Origin: PBB1 sp046154125
Lineage (GTDB): Bacteria; Pseudomonadota; Gammaproteobacteria; Burkholderiales; Burkholderiaceae_C
Direction of reading: 5' to 3'
NCBI GenBank assembly: GCA_046154125.1
Contig: JBJXEJ010000071.1
Location: 1 to 24,614, forward strand
DNA: 24,614 nt
Positions 14,326 to 20,536 of the stretch are shown piece after piece. Position numbers and translations under genes: made by a program. Numbering within the stretch: position 1 is the stretch's first letter; each line of letters opens with the position of its first letter. The notes beneath the pieces are model-generated. The model was not told the origin of the DNA. It ran no database searches and was given only the letters and a program-made list of their open reading frames with translations.

Positions 14326-15657
14326 ATGCGCCTGACACCGATCCTGTCGCTCTGCGCGGCGCTGGCCCTCACGGCCTGTGGCGATGTGGCGAAGCTGCCG
14401 TTGTCGGCGGGCATCGGCCCACAACCGACATTGCCGCCACCGCGACCCAGCCTGATCCCGACAGTGAATATCGCTCCGGCCGTGGGCTGGCCGGCAGGGA
14501 TGACGCCGCAGGCTGCGCCGGGCACGCAGGTGGCTGCGTTCGCTCGCGATCTCGATCATCCACGCTGGCTGCTCGTGTTGCCCAACGGTGACGTGCTGGT
14601 CGCCGAGACCAACGCCCCGCCGAAACCGGAGGATGCCCAGGGCATACGAGGCTGGGTGATGGGCCGCATGATGAAGCGTGCCGGCGCCGGCGTGCCGAGC
14701 GCCAACCGCATCACCTTGCTGCGCGACACCGACGGCGACGGCGTGGCCGACCTGCGGTCCGTGCTGCTCGAAGGCCTTCGCTCTCCCTTTGGAATGGCAC
14801 TGGTCGGCGACATGCTGTATGTGGCCAACACCGATGCGGTGGTGAAGTTTCCCTACGTCACGGGCGCCACCCGCATCACGGCTGGCGCCACCCACGTCGT
14901 GGAACTGCCGGCCGGGTCCATCAACCACCACTGGACCAAGAACCTGATCGCCAGCGCGGACGGCAGCAAGCTGTACGTGACCGTCGGATCGAACAGCAAT
15001 GTCGGCGAACGCGGCATTGATGCCGAGGCGCAGCGCGCGGCGATCTGGGAGGTCGACACCGCCAGTGGCTCGCACCGCATCTATGCGTCAGGTCTGCGCA
15101 ACCCGAACGGGCTTGCCTGGTCCGGCGATCGCGGCGACGGTTCCACTGCGCCGACGCTGTGGACGGTGGTCAACGAGCGCGACGAGATCGGCAGCGACCT
15201 CGTCCCCGACTACCTGACCTCGGTGCGCGACGGCGCCTTCTACGGCTGGCCGTACAGCTACTACGGACAGAACGTCGATGCCCGCGTCCAGCCACCTCAG
15301 CCCGAGCCGGTGGCACGCGCCATCTCGCCCGACTACGCGCTGGGCCCGCACACCGCCTCCCTGGGTTTGGTGTCCTCGGCAGGCAGCAATCTGCCGGCGC
15401 CGTTCGCGCATGGCATGTTCATCGGCCAGCATGGCTCGTGGAACCGCCAGCCGCACAGTGGCTATCAGGTGGTCTTCGTCCCGTTCGACGGCGACAAGCC
15501 CTCGGGCGCCGCGCCGGTCGAGGTCTTGACCGGATTTCTGAACGGCCAGGGCGAAGCCTATGGTCGACCCGTCGGAGTCGCGCTGGACAAGCAGGGCGCG
15601 TTGCTGGTGGCTGATGATGTCGGCAACGTGGTCTGGCGCGTGAGTGCGAAGCCATGA
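14326..15657 (+). CDS. Sorbosone dehydrogenase/PQQ-type beta-propeller lipoprotein
   Basis: A 443-residue exported protein with a lipobox (LTAC, Cys about residue 18), so probably membrane-anchored on the periplasmic side. The rest is a six-bladed beta-propeller like soluble glucose/sorbosone dehydrogenases: HPRWLLVLPNGDVLVAE (about 78-94), DTDGDGVADLR (calcium-like loop, about 138-148), LRSPFGMAL, GSINHHWTKNLIAS, YVTVGSNSN, GLRNPNGLAW, ERDEIGSDLVPDY, and HGSWNRQPHSGYQV. These are conserved positions of the L-sorbosone dehydrogenase group, which uses PQQ in characterised members. Substrate is unknown, and many such genes occur in organisms without a known sugar substrate. A GGAG site precedes the start. 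The stop overlaps the next start by four bases (ATGA). Confidence 0.9.
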   Translation: MRLTPILSLCAALALTACGDVAKLPLSAGIGPQPTLPPPRPSLIPTVNIAPAVGWPAGMTPQAAPGTQVAAFARDLDHPRWLLVLPNGDVLVAETNAPPKPEDAQGIRGWVMGRMMKRAGAGVPSANRITLLRDTDGDGVADLRSVLLEGLRSPFGMALVGDMLYVANTDAVVKFPYVTGATRITAGATHVVELPAGSINHHWTKNLIASADGSKLYVTVGSNSNVGERGIDAEAQRAAIWEVDTASGSHRIYASGLRNPNGLAWSGDRGDGSTAPTLWTVVNERDEIGSDLVPDYLTSVRDGAFYGWPYSYYGQNVDARVQPPQPEPVARAISPDYALGPHTASLGLVSSAGSNLPAPFAHGMFIGQHGSWNRQPHSGYQVVFVPFDGDKPSGAAPVEVLTGFLNGQGEAYGRPVGVALDKQGALLVADDVGNVVWRVSAKP

Positions 15658-16064
15658 GCCGCTACCTGCTCGCCGGCGCTGCGACCGCGCTGGTGATGAT
15701 GGCACTCGACGCCCTGTGGCTCGGCTTCATCGCCAAGCCGCTGTACCAGGACGGACTCGGGCACCTGATGGCCGAACGGCCGAACCTGTGGGCGGCCGGA
15801 GCGTTTTATGCGATCTATGCCTTGGGTCTGCTGGTGTTCGCGGTCATGCCGCATTTGGGCGAATCAGGTTGGCGTGCCACGGCCGGCAGCGCCGCGCTGT
15901 TCGGGTTGGTCGCCTATGCCACCTACGACCTGAGCAACCTGGCGACCCTCAAGGCCTGGCCGATCGGCCTGTCGCTGATGGACATGGCCTGGGGAAGCGC
16001 GGCCAGCGCGATCGCGGCCGTGGCAGGCAAGGCCGCGGCTGACTGGTCGTCGGCTGCCGGCTGA
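15654..16064 (+). CDS. DUF2177 family integral membrane protein
   Basis: A 136-residue protein with four hydrophobic helices. Family features are ALDALWLGFIAKPLYQDGLGHLM in the first helix and loop, AGAFYAIYALGLLVFAV in the second, and GLVAYATYDLSNLATLKAWP and LSLMDMAWGSAASAI in the last two. These fit DUF2177 throughout. The start overlaps the preceding stop by four bases, a standard sign of translational coupling, so the two proteins are probably made together. The family has no established biochemical function. The two Tyr/Asp-rich helical ends (YDLSNL, MDMAWG) are conserved and would be good candidates for a functional site. Confidence 0.9.
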   Translation: MSRYLLAGAATALVMMALDALWLGFIAKPLYQDGLGHLMAERPNLWAAGAFYAIYALGLLVFAVMPHLGESGWRATAGSAALFGLVAYATYDLSNLATLKAWPIGLSLMDMAWGSAASAIAAVAGKAAADWSSAAG

Positions 16065-16067
16065 GGC

Positions 16068-16083
16068 CCGCTGGATCCAGCGG
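16068..16083. repeat. 16-base perfect palindrome after DUF2177 gene
   Basis: CCGCTGGATCCAGCGG reads the same on both strands and begins 3 bases after the DUF2177 stop. In RNA it could form a short hairpin, but there is no T-tract. The remaining 129 bases before the next gene show no other clear signal. It could be a transcript-end hairpin or a chance palindrome. Confidence 0.4.
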
Positions 16084-16212
16084 CGCCGACGGGTTCGTTC
16101 GGCTGGCGTAGGACATCGGCTACGGAGGGCGGCGATGGGCTCCGGCGTCTGGGAACGCCCACGCCATGCAGAGTCAGTGCATCACATCATCGTGACGCCA
16201 ACCTGACCTCCC

Positions 16213-16767
16213 ATGACCTCCACCTTCAACCTCAAGACCACTCTCGCCATCGCTTCCCTGCTGGCGCTGCCGCTATTCGCCCAGGCCAACGCGATGACCG
16301 AGGCCGACTACAAGGCTGCCAAGTCACGCATCGGTGCTGATCTCAAGGCCGACAAGATCGCCTGCGGATCGCTGGCCGGCAATGCCAAGGATATCTGCCA
16401 CGAGGAAGCCGGCGGCAAGGAAAAGGTCGCGCTGGCCGAACTGGAGTACAGCTACACCGGCAAGCCCGCCGACCACAACAAGCTGATGGAGGCGAAGGCC
16501 GAAGCCGCCTACGGCGTGGCCAAGGAAAAGTGCGACGATCTGGCCGGAAACCCGAAGGATGTCTGCATCAAGGAAGCCAAGGCCATCGAGACCAAGGCCC
16601 TCGCGGACGCCAAGATGAACAAGAAGATCGTCGAGGCGGAGACGGATGCGTCTCGGTCCAAGACCGACGCGGACTACAAGGTGGCAGCCGAAAAATGCGA
16701 TGCGCTGGCCGGCGATGCGAAGTCCGGTTGCATCTCGGCGGCAAAGGCCCGATTTGGGAAAACCTGA
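16213..16767 (+). CDS. Exported protein with three C-x10-C helical repeats
   Basis: A 184-residue protein with a signal peptide (likely cleavage after AQANA, residue 27). The mature chain is almost entirely helical and rich in Ala, Lys and Asp. It contains three imperfect copies of a Cys motif with LAGxxK in the middle: CGSLAGNAKDIC (51-62), CDDLAGNPKDVC (107-118) and CDALAGDAKSGC (162-173). Each pair of Cys is exactly 11 residues apart, and the copies are 55-56 residues apart. The paired Cys probably form disulfides in the periplasm. I recognise similar proteins as conserved hypotheticals in Betaproteobacteria. No ribosome site is obvious before the ATG. It lies between the DUF2177 gene and the puc promoter and may be monocistronic. 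Confidence 0.78.
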   Translation: MTSTFNLKTTLAIASLLALPLFAQANAMTEADYKAAKSRIGADLKADKIACGSLAGNAKDICHEEAGGKEKVALAELEYSYTGKPADHNKLMEAKAEAAYGVAKEKCDDLAGNPKDVCIKEAKAIETKALADAKMNKKIVEAETDASRSKTDADYKVAAEKCDALAGDAKSGCISAAKARFGKT

Positions 16768-16801
16768 GCCTACCGGCGGGGGGATTTTCTGACGCTCAAA
16801 G

Positions 16802-16845
16802 TGTCAAGATTCATTGACATTTGACACCGTAAACAAGAATTGACA
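16802..16845 (+). promoter_or_regulatory. puc promoter with two tandem PpsR/CrtJ-type sites
   Basis: TGT-N12-ACA at 16802-16819 matches the PpsR/CrtJ operator consensus. A second, one-mismatch copy (CGT-N12-ACA) lies at 16828-16845. Exactly 8 bases separate them, the spacing at which CrtJ binds cooperatively in known promoters. The same stretch has three TTGACA sequences (16814-16819, 16821-16826, 16840-16845). The last is 17 bases before TAAGGT (16863-16868), a weak -10. PpsR represses pigment and antenna genes under oxygen, so the position fits repression of pucBAC. Confidence 0.7.
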
Positions 16846-16922
16846 GTTGTAGGTCATCTCGATAAGGTCGGGGCGGCTGTACGCAGGGTGGTGGCTTGTC
16901 CATCCCTTCCGTGCGGTACCCA

Positions 16923-16939
16923 CGTGCTGGTTCAGCACG
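16923..16939 (+). other. Hairpin in the puc leader
   Basis: A perfect 7-base stem (CGTGCTG / CAGCACG) with a 3-base loop lies 32 bases before the pucB start, in the untranslated leader. Stable 5' hairpins are known to protect antenna mRNAs in purple bacteria; the role here is inference. Confidence 0.35.
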
Positions 16940-16971
16940 GGAACGCTCATCACTCATTCGAGGAGATACCT

Positions 16972-17127
16972 ATGGCAGATGATCCCAACCGAGTCTGGCC
17001 GTCCGGCTTGACGACCGCAGAAGCTGAAGAATTGCAGCGTGGCCTTGTTGAAGGCACACGCGTGTTTTTCTTCATCGCGATCCTGGCTCACGTTCTGGCG
17101 TACGCCTACTCACCCTGGCTTCATTAA
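16972..17127 (+). CDS. pucB: LH2 (B800-850) antenna beta subunit
   Basis: A 51-residue single-helix membrane protein that binds bacteriochlorophyll and carotenoid in the peripheral antenna. It has the LH2 beta form: polar start VWPSGLTTAEAEEL, the GTR turn (R30), one membrane helix, the bacteriochlorophyll ligand H40 (ILAHVLAY) and the C-terminal SPWLH. It aligns without gaps to the recalled Rhodobacter PucB sequence. Position 22, which is His there (EEVHK), is Gln here (EELQR). The PWLH ending and length separate it from LH1 PufB. AGGAG at 16961-16965 with a 6-base spacer supports the start. It is first in pucBAC, 12 bases before pucA. Confidence 0.95.
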   Translation: MADDPNRVWPSGLTTAEAEELQRGLVEGTRVFFFIAILAHVLAYAYSPWLH

Positions 17128-17139
17128 GAAGGATCCAAC

Positions 17140-17373
17140 ATGAACCAAGGAAAAATTTGGCGTGTGGTCAACCCCACGGTCGGCGTGCCCATCTTCCTGG
17201 GCTCCGTTGTCATCGCGTCGCTGGTTGTCCACGGTGGTCTGATGATCAACACGGAATGGTTCGGCTCGTACTGGAACGGCGGTCACAAGGCGGCTGCAGC
17301 TGCCGCTGCGAAGCCCGCTGCAGCGCTGGCGCCTGACACGGTCGTGTCGCAGGCTCCATCGCCACAGAAGTAA
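17140..17373 (+). CDS. pucA: LH2 (B800-850) antenna alpha subunit with long C-terminal tail
   Basis: A 77-residue single-helix membrane protein, partner of PucB. The N-terminus MNQGKIWRVVNPTVGVP is diagnostic of LH2 alpha; its formyl-Met coordinates the B800 pigment in solved LH2 structures. H31 is the B850 ligand, and Y44 and W45 (WFGSYW) occupy the positions that hydrogen-bond B850 acetyl groups, so an 850-nm form is predicted over an 820-nm form. After NGGHK the chain continues for about 28 residues of Ala/Pro-rich tail (AAAAAAAKPAAALAP and onward), as in Rubrivivax gelatinosus and unlike the short alpha of Rhodoblastus acidophilus. AAGAAGGA precedes the start. A strong terminator follows. 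Confidence 0.95.
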   Translation: MNQGKIWRVVNPTVGVPIFLGSVVIASLVVHGGLMINTEWFGSYWNGGHKAAAAAAAKPAAALAPDTVVSQAPSPQK

Positions 17374-17402
17374 GTTCGCTTGCTTTCTGTTGTGCCTTGA
17401 AG

Positions 17403-17433
17403 GGCCGGGATGCATCATCCCGGCCTGTTTTTT
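17403..17433 (+). terminator. Intrinsic terminator between pucA and pucC
   Basis: A perfect 10-base GC-rich stem (GGCCGGGATG / CATCCCGGCC) with a 3-base CAT loop is followed by TG and six T residues. It lies 29 bases after pucA and 15 bases before pucC. Read-through would allow low pucC expression, giving many antenna subunits per assembly factor. It also provides a 3' hairpin that could protect a short pucBA message. Confidence 0.93.
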
Positions 17434-17447
17434 CGGTGAGCTGAACG

Positions 17448-18860
17448 ATGAATCGCCTTAACCAGCAACTGATGCGCGCTTGGGCTGGCCTGGGCACCCG
17501 GTTCCTGCCGTTTGCGGATGCCGCGACGCCGGATCTGCCGCTGTCGAAACTGCTGCGTCTGTCGCTGTTCCAGGTTTCGGTGGGTATGGCCGTGGTTCTG
17601 CTCATCGGCACGCTCAATCGCGTGATGATCGTCGAGCTCGGTGTGCCGGCGTCTCTGGTCGCGATCATGATCTCGATGCCGCTGATCTTCGCGCCCTTCC
17701 GCGCGGTCATCGGTTTCCGATCCGACACCCACGCCTCCGCGCTCGGCTGGAAGCGCGTCCCGTTCCTGTGGAAGGGAACGATGCTGCAGTTCGGTGGGTT
17801 GGCCATGATGCCGTTTGCCTTGCTGGTCTTGTCCGGTGGCGGCAATGCAAACCAGTATCCGGCGTGGTTCGGGCAGCTTGGCGCGGGACTGGCCTTTCTG
17901 CTGGTGGGGGCCGGGCTGCACATGACACAGACGGTCGGTCTGGCCCTGGCTACCGATCTGGCGCCGGTCGAATCGCAGCCCAAAGTCGTCGGCCTGATGT
18001 ACGTGATGCTGCTGATGGGCATGATCGTCAGCTCGTTGTTGTTCGGAACGCTGCTGGCGGATTTCACGCCGGCCAAGCTGATCCAGGTGATCCAGGGTGC
18101 GGCGGTGGCGACGATCGCGCTGAACATCGCGGCGATGTGGAAGCAGGAAAAGCGCAATCCGTCCCGCAACTCCGGGACCGTGAAGCATCAGACGTTTCGC
18201 GAGTCGTGGGACAGTTTCTGCCACGGCGCGAGCGCCGTGCGCCGGCTCTGCGCGGTCGGCATGGGAACCATGGCGTTCAGCATGAATGACATCCTGCTCG
18301 AACCCTATGGCGGGCAGGTGCTGCAACTCAGCGTCGGCGCCACCACCAAGCTGACCGCGACGCTGGCCGTCGGCGGTCTGCTGGGGTTCGGCCTGGCTTC
18401 TCGGGTCCTGAGTCGTGGAGCCGATCCGTTCCGGATGGCGGGCTACGGCGCGCTGGCCGGCATCCCGGCCTTCCTGGCGGTCATCTTCGCAGCACCGCTG
18501 GACTCGCCGATCCTGTTTGCCTTCGGGACGATGATGATCGGTTTCGGTGCCGGTCTGTTCGGTCACGGGACGCTGACCGCAACGATGAACCTCGCCCCCA
18601 AGAACCAGACCGGGTTGGCACTCGGTGCATGGGGCGCGGTTCAGGCCTCGGCCGCCGGCCTGGCGGTTGCGATGGGCGGCATCATTCGCGACGTGGTCGC
18701 GGGGATGGCGGCGAACGACCATTTCAGCCATGCGCTGAACGTTCCAGCCACTGGCTACATCGTCGTCTACAGCATCGAAGTCGTGATGCTGGTGGCCACC
18801 CTCGTCGCGCTGGCGCCGTTGGTCCGGCGTGTCGAGCCGGTCGCGGTCTTGAGCCGCTGA
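17448..18860 (+). CDS. pucC: PucC-type LH2 assembly/bacteriochlorophyll delivery protein
   Basis: A 470-residue polytopic membrane protein of the PucC/LhaA/BCH2 family, a branch of the major facilitator superfamily with about 12 helices. Landmarks are LPLSKLLRLSLFQVSVGMAVVLLIGTLNRVMIVELGVPA (about 29-68), the GFRSDTHASALGWKRVPFLWKGT loop (about 87-109), DLAPVESQPKVVGLMYVMLLMGM, and MNDILLEPYGGQVL (about 281-294). These are the most conserved parts of PucC proteins, which are needed for LH2 accumulation. The position just after pucBA and the sequence together favour PucC over the LH1 assembly factor LhaA. The ribosome site is weak (GGTGAGCTGAACG), which along with the terminator upstream suggests low expression. 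It converges with the TerB-like gene; no terminator is seen in the 25-base gap. Confidence 0.94.
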   Translation: MNRLNQQLMRAWAGLGTRFLPFADAATPDLPLSKLLRLSLFQVSVGMAVVLLIGTLNRVMIVELGVPASLVAIMISMPLIFAPFRAVIGFRSDTHASALGWKRVPFLWKGTMLQFGGLAMMPFALLVLSGGGNANQYPAWFGQLGAGLAFLLVGAGLHMTQTVGLALATDLAPVESQPKVVGLMYVMLLMGMIVSSLLFGTLLADFTPAKLIQVIQGAAVATIALNIAAMWKQEKRNPSRNSGTVKHQTFRESWDSFCHGASAVRRLCAVGMGTMAFSMNDILLEPYGGQVLQLSVGATTKLTATLAVGGLLGFGLASRVLSRGADPFRMAGYGALAGIPAFLAVIFAAPLDSPILFAFGTMMIGFGAGLFGHGTLTATMNLAPKNQTGLALGAWGAVQASAAGLAVAMGGIIRDVVAGMAANDHFSHALNVPATGYIVVYSIEVVMLVATLVALAPLVRRVEPVAVLSR

Positions 18861-18885
18861 GCTGCCGATTCGCCTTGCGCGGCGG

Positions 18886-19353
18886 TCAGTCCACGCCGGC
18901 AGATCGCTTGGCCCGCATCTTCGCGCTGACATACGCGCCATGCGGCACGTGCAGAAGGTCGCTCAATCGGCGCATCACGTGGTTTTCGTGCGCACTGATT
19001 ACGCCGTCGGCATAGGCGACCTCCCACATCTGTTCGACCAGGCCGATCCTTTGATCCATGTCGAACGAGTCGTTGATCCTCGAGGTGAACTGGAAGAAGT
19101 CGGTCGAGTCGTGAACCGCGTTGCCTGCCAGTTCGATCAGCTGTGCGCCCTCGTCATCCGACAGCGAATACCTCGCCTGCAGCGCAGCAAGCACGGCGGC
19201 GCGTTCGTCGGGCGAGATCTCGGCATCCGATCGCATCACCTCGACGAGGAGCGCGGCGGCGGCCAGGCGCAACGCGTGCTCGACGCGCTCGGGTGGCGCC
19301 CCGGTTGATGGCGACATCACCGCGTCGAACAGGTCCTTCAGTGTCTTCAGCAT
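18886..19353 (-). CDS. TerB-like (COG4103-type) protein
   Basis: A 155-residue soluble helical protein resembling the TerB-like domain. It includes ALRLAAAALLVEVMRSDAEISPDERAAVLAAL (about 26-57) with the acidic helix-loop, and a second similar unit RIGLVEQMWEVAYADGVISAHENHVMRRLSDLLHVP (about 102-137). Both units carry the AD/SDxxIS(P/A)xE pattern, which binds metal ions in some TerB proteins. It is called tellurite-resistance-like by homology only; without terC, terD or terZ neighbours a tellurite role is not supported. It lies 15 bases downstream of the DUF3617 gene on the same strand and may be co-transcribed with it. Confidence 0.85.
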   Translation of the reverse strand: MLKTLKDLFDAVMSPSTGAPPERVEHALRLAAAALLVEVMRSDAEISPDERAAVLAALQARYSLSDDEGAQLIELAGNAVHDSTDFFQFTSRINDSFDMDQRIGLVEQMWEVAYADGVISAHENHVMRRLSDLLHVPHGAYVSAKMRAKRSAGVD

Positions 19354-19368
19354 CTGCGAGGCGGCGCG

Positions 19369-19770
19369 TCAGTTCACCGTCGGCGTGCACGGTCCCAGCT
19401 TGCGGCCTGTCATCGACATGTGCATCTCGCCGTCCTTCGACTTCATGCGGAACGTCGATACGACGGTATCGCCCTTGCGCTCGGCTTCGCCGCTGCCTTC
19501 CATCGCGTCGGGCGGCGGACACGAGACGCGGTAGCTGGTCTTGCTGGCGGCCGTCTTCACGTCACTGACCTTGCAGCGCATGTCCGCCGTGGGGGTGGCC
19601 TCGGTTCCCGCCTTCGTGCAGACCCTGGATGGTGGCATCGGCATTTTCATGCCCATCATGTCCATCGTGCCGCTGTACTCCCACTGTTCCCCGACCTCGG
19701 CCGCCTGCACCGGCGCGGAGCCGGAGATGGACAGCAGCAACCAGATGACGGCGACTTGAAATCGGGACAT
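19369..19770 (-). CDS. DUF3617-type exported protein
   Basis: A 133-residue exported protein. The start at 19770 (MSRFQVAVIWLLL) is chosen because GGAGAAG lies just upstream on the - strand and a clear signal peptide follows; a longer in-frame extension lacks these features. The mature part shows DUF3617 traits: GEQWEYSGTMDMMGMKMPMPPSRVC (about 27-51), CKVSDVKTAASKTSYRVSC and GDTVVSTFRMKSKDGEMHMSMTGRKLGPC. The four or so Cys residues probably form disulfides. A short Met cluster (MDMMGMKMPMP) recalls copper-binding Met motifs, but similar Met-rich stretches (for example MGMKMP) are, as I recall, frequent in the family and do not prove metal binding. Function unknown. Confidence 0.83.
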   Translation of the reverse strand: MSRFQVAVIWLLLSISGSAPVQAAEVGEQWEYSGTMDMMGMKMPMPPSRVCTKAGTEATPTADMRCKVSDVKTAASKTSYRVSCPPPDAMEGSGEAERKGDTVVSTFRMKSKDGEMHMSMTGRKLGPCTPTVN

Positions 19771-19838
19771 GAGCTTCTCCTGCCAGGGGCGGTGAATGAA
19801 CGCAGTACGAATGTACCGGAGCACATCGGTGCGCCGTG

Positions 19839-20462
19839 TCACGTTGGCGCGCCGGGATAGAGGATCACCGACAGGAACCGGATCGGCCTGGCCAGCAGCC
19901 GCTCCGGGCCGTGCAGGATCTCGCCGGCGAAGGTCAGCGAATCGCCAGGTTCCAGCACGTAGACCGTGTTGCCGTGCCGGTACTCCATCGTCCCCTCGAG
20001 CATGTGGATGAATTCGGTGCCTGGGTGCTCGAAGGTCGGGAAGCTTTCCGACTGCTCGTCCATTTCGATCAGGAACGGCTCGAAGCGTTTCACCGGTCCT
20101 GGGTCGTAGGCCAGCAACTTGTACGTGTGACCGCTCCTGGTGCCTCGGCGCACCACTTCCATGCCTGCGTCGCGCTTGACAAGCTGCGCGGCACCCGACG
20201 GCACGTCGTAGTTGCGGAACAGCATCGACATCGATACGCCGAGCGCACGCGCGATGCGGGCGAGCGTGTCGAGCCCGGCCATGATCTGTCCGGTCTCGAT
20301 CTGCGACAGCATGCTGCGGCTGACGTTGGCCTGCTCCGATACCTGCGCCAGCGTCAGCTGGTGGCGCTGGCGCAACTCGCGGATCGCGCTGCCGAGCGAC
20401 TTTTCCAGCGATGGCGATTGGTCGATCGCGGAAGGTTGGGCGCGGGCGGATTGTTTCTTCAT
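19839..20462 (-). CDS. XRE-family regulator with C-terminal cupin domain
   Basis: A 207-residue predicted DNA-binding regulator, two domains. The N-terminal HTH (about residues 22-82) includes LGSAIRELRQRHQLTLAQVSEQANVSRSMLSQIETG, a classic XRE/HTH_3 pattern. The C-terminal cupin (about 125-200) has HPGTEFIHMLEGTMEY, VLEPGDSLTFAGEILHGPERL and ends in RFLSVILYP. This architecture is that of PuuR-like regulators, which sense amines, amino acids or related small molecules through the cupin. It is divergent from the glnT-glxBCD genes with 74 bases between starts, so it is the likely local regulator. The start at 20462 (MKKQSA) is preferred; upstream GTG (20495) and TTG alternatives exist and no start has a strong ribosome site. 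Confidence 0.88.
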   Translation of the reverse strand: MKKQSARAQPSAIDQSPSLEKSLGSAIRELRQRHQLTLAQVSEQANVSRSMLSQIETGQIMAGLDTLARIARALGVSMSMLFRNYDVPSGAAQLVKRDAGMEVVRRGTRSGHTYKLLAYDPGPVKRFEPFLIEMDEQSESFPTFEHPGTEFIHMLEGTMEYRHGNTVYVLEPGDSLTFAGEILHGPERLLARPIRFLSVILYPGAPT

Positions 20463-20479
20463 GGGAATCAAAATTGCTT

Positions 20480-20495
20480 GTGAGGAATCTATCAC
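20480..20495. promoter_or_regulatory. Possible operator between XRE-cupin gene and glnT
   Basis: A GTGA-N8-TCAC dyad at 20480-20495 lies midway between the two divergent starts. It overlaps a weak promoter toward glnT (TTGCTT at 20474-20479, TACACT at 20498-20503, spacer 18). A hairpin GGTGT-TTCG-ACACC sits further down at about 20511-20524, in the glnT leader. Divergent regulators usually bind such dyads; the match is short and untested. Confidence 0.3.
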
Positions 20496-20536
20496 GCTAC
20501 ACTGCCTCGGCGGTGTTTCGACACCCGGAGACCGAC

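Noticed and set aside
16814..16845. Three TTGACA copies considered as an iteron-like repeat
   Set aside because: They are explained by promoter elements and the two PpsR-type sites; spacing is irregular (1 and 13 bases between copies).
18886..19353. True tellurite-resistance operon
   Set aside because: Only a TerB-like domain is present; none of the usual ter partners is nearby.
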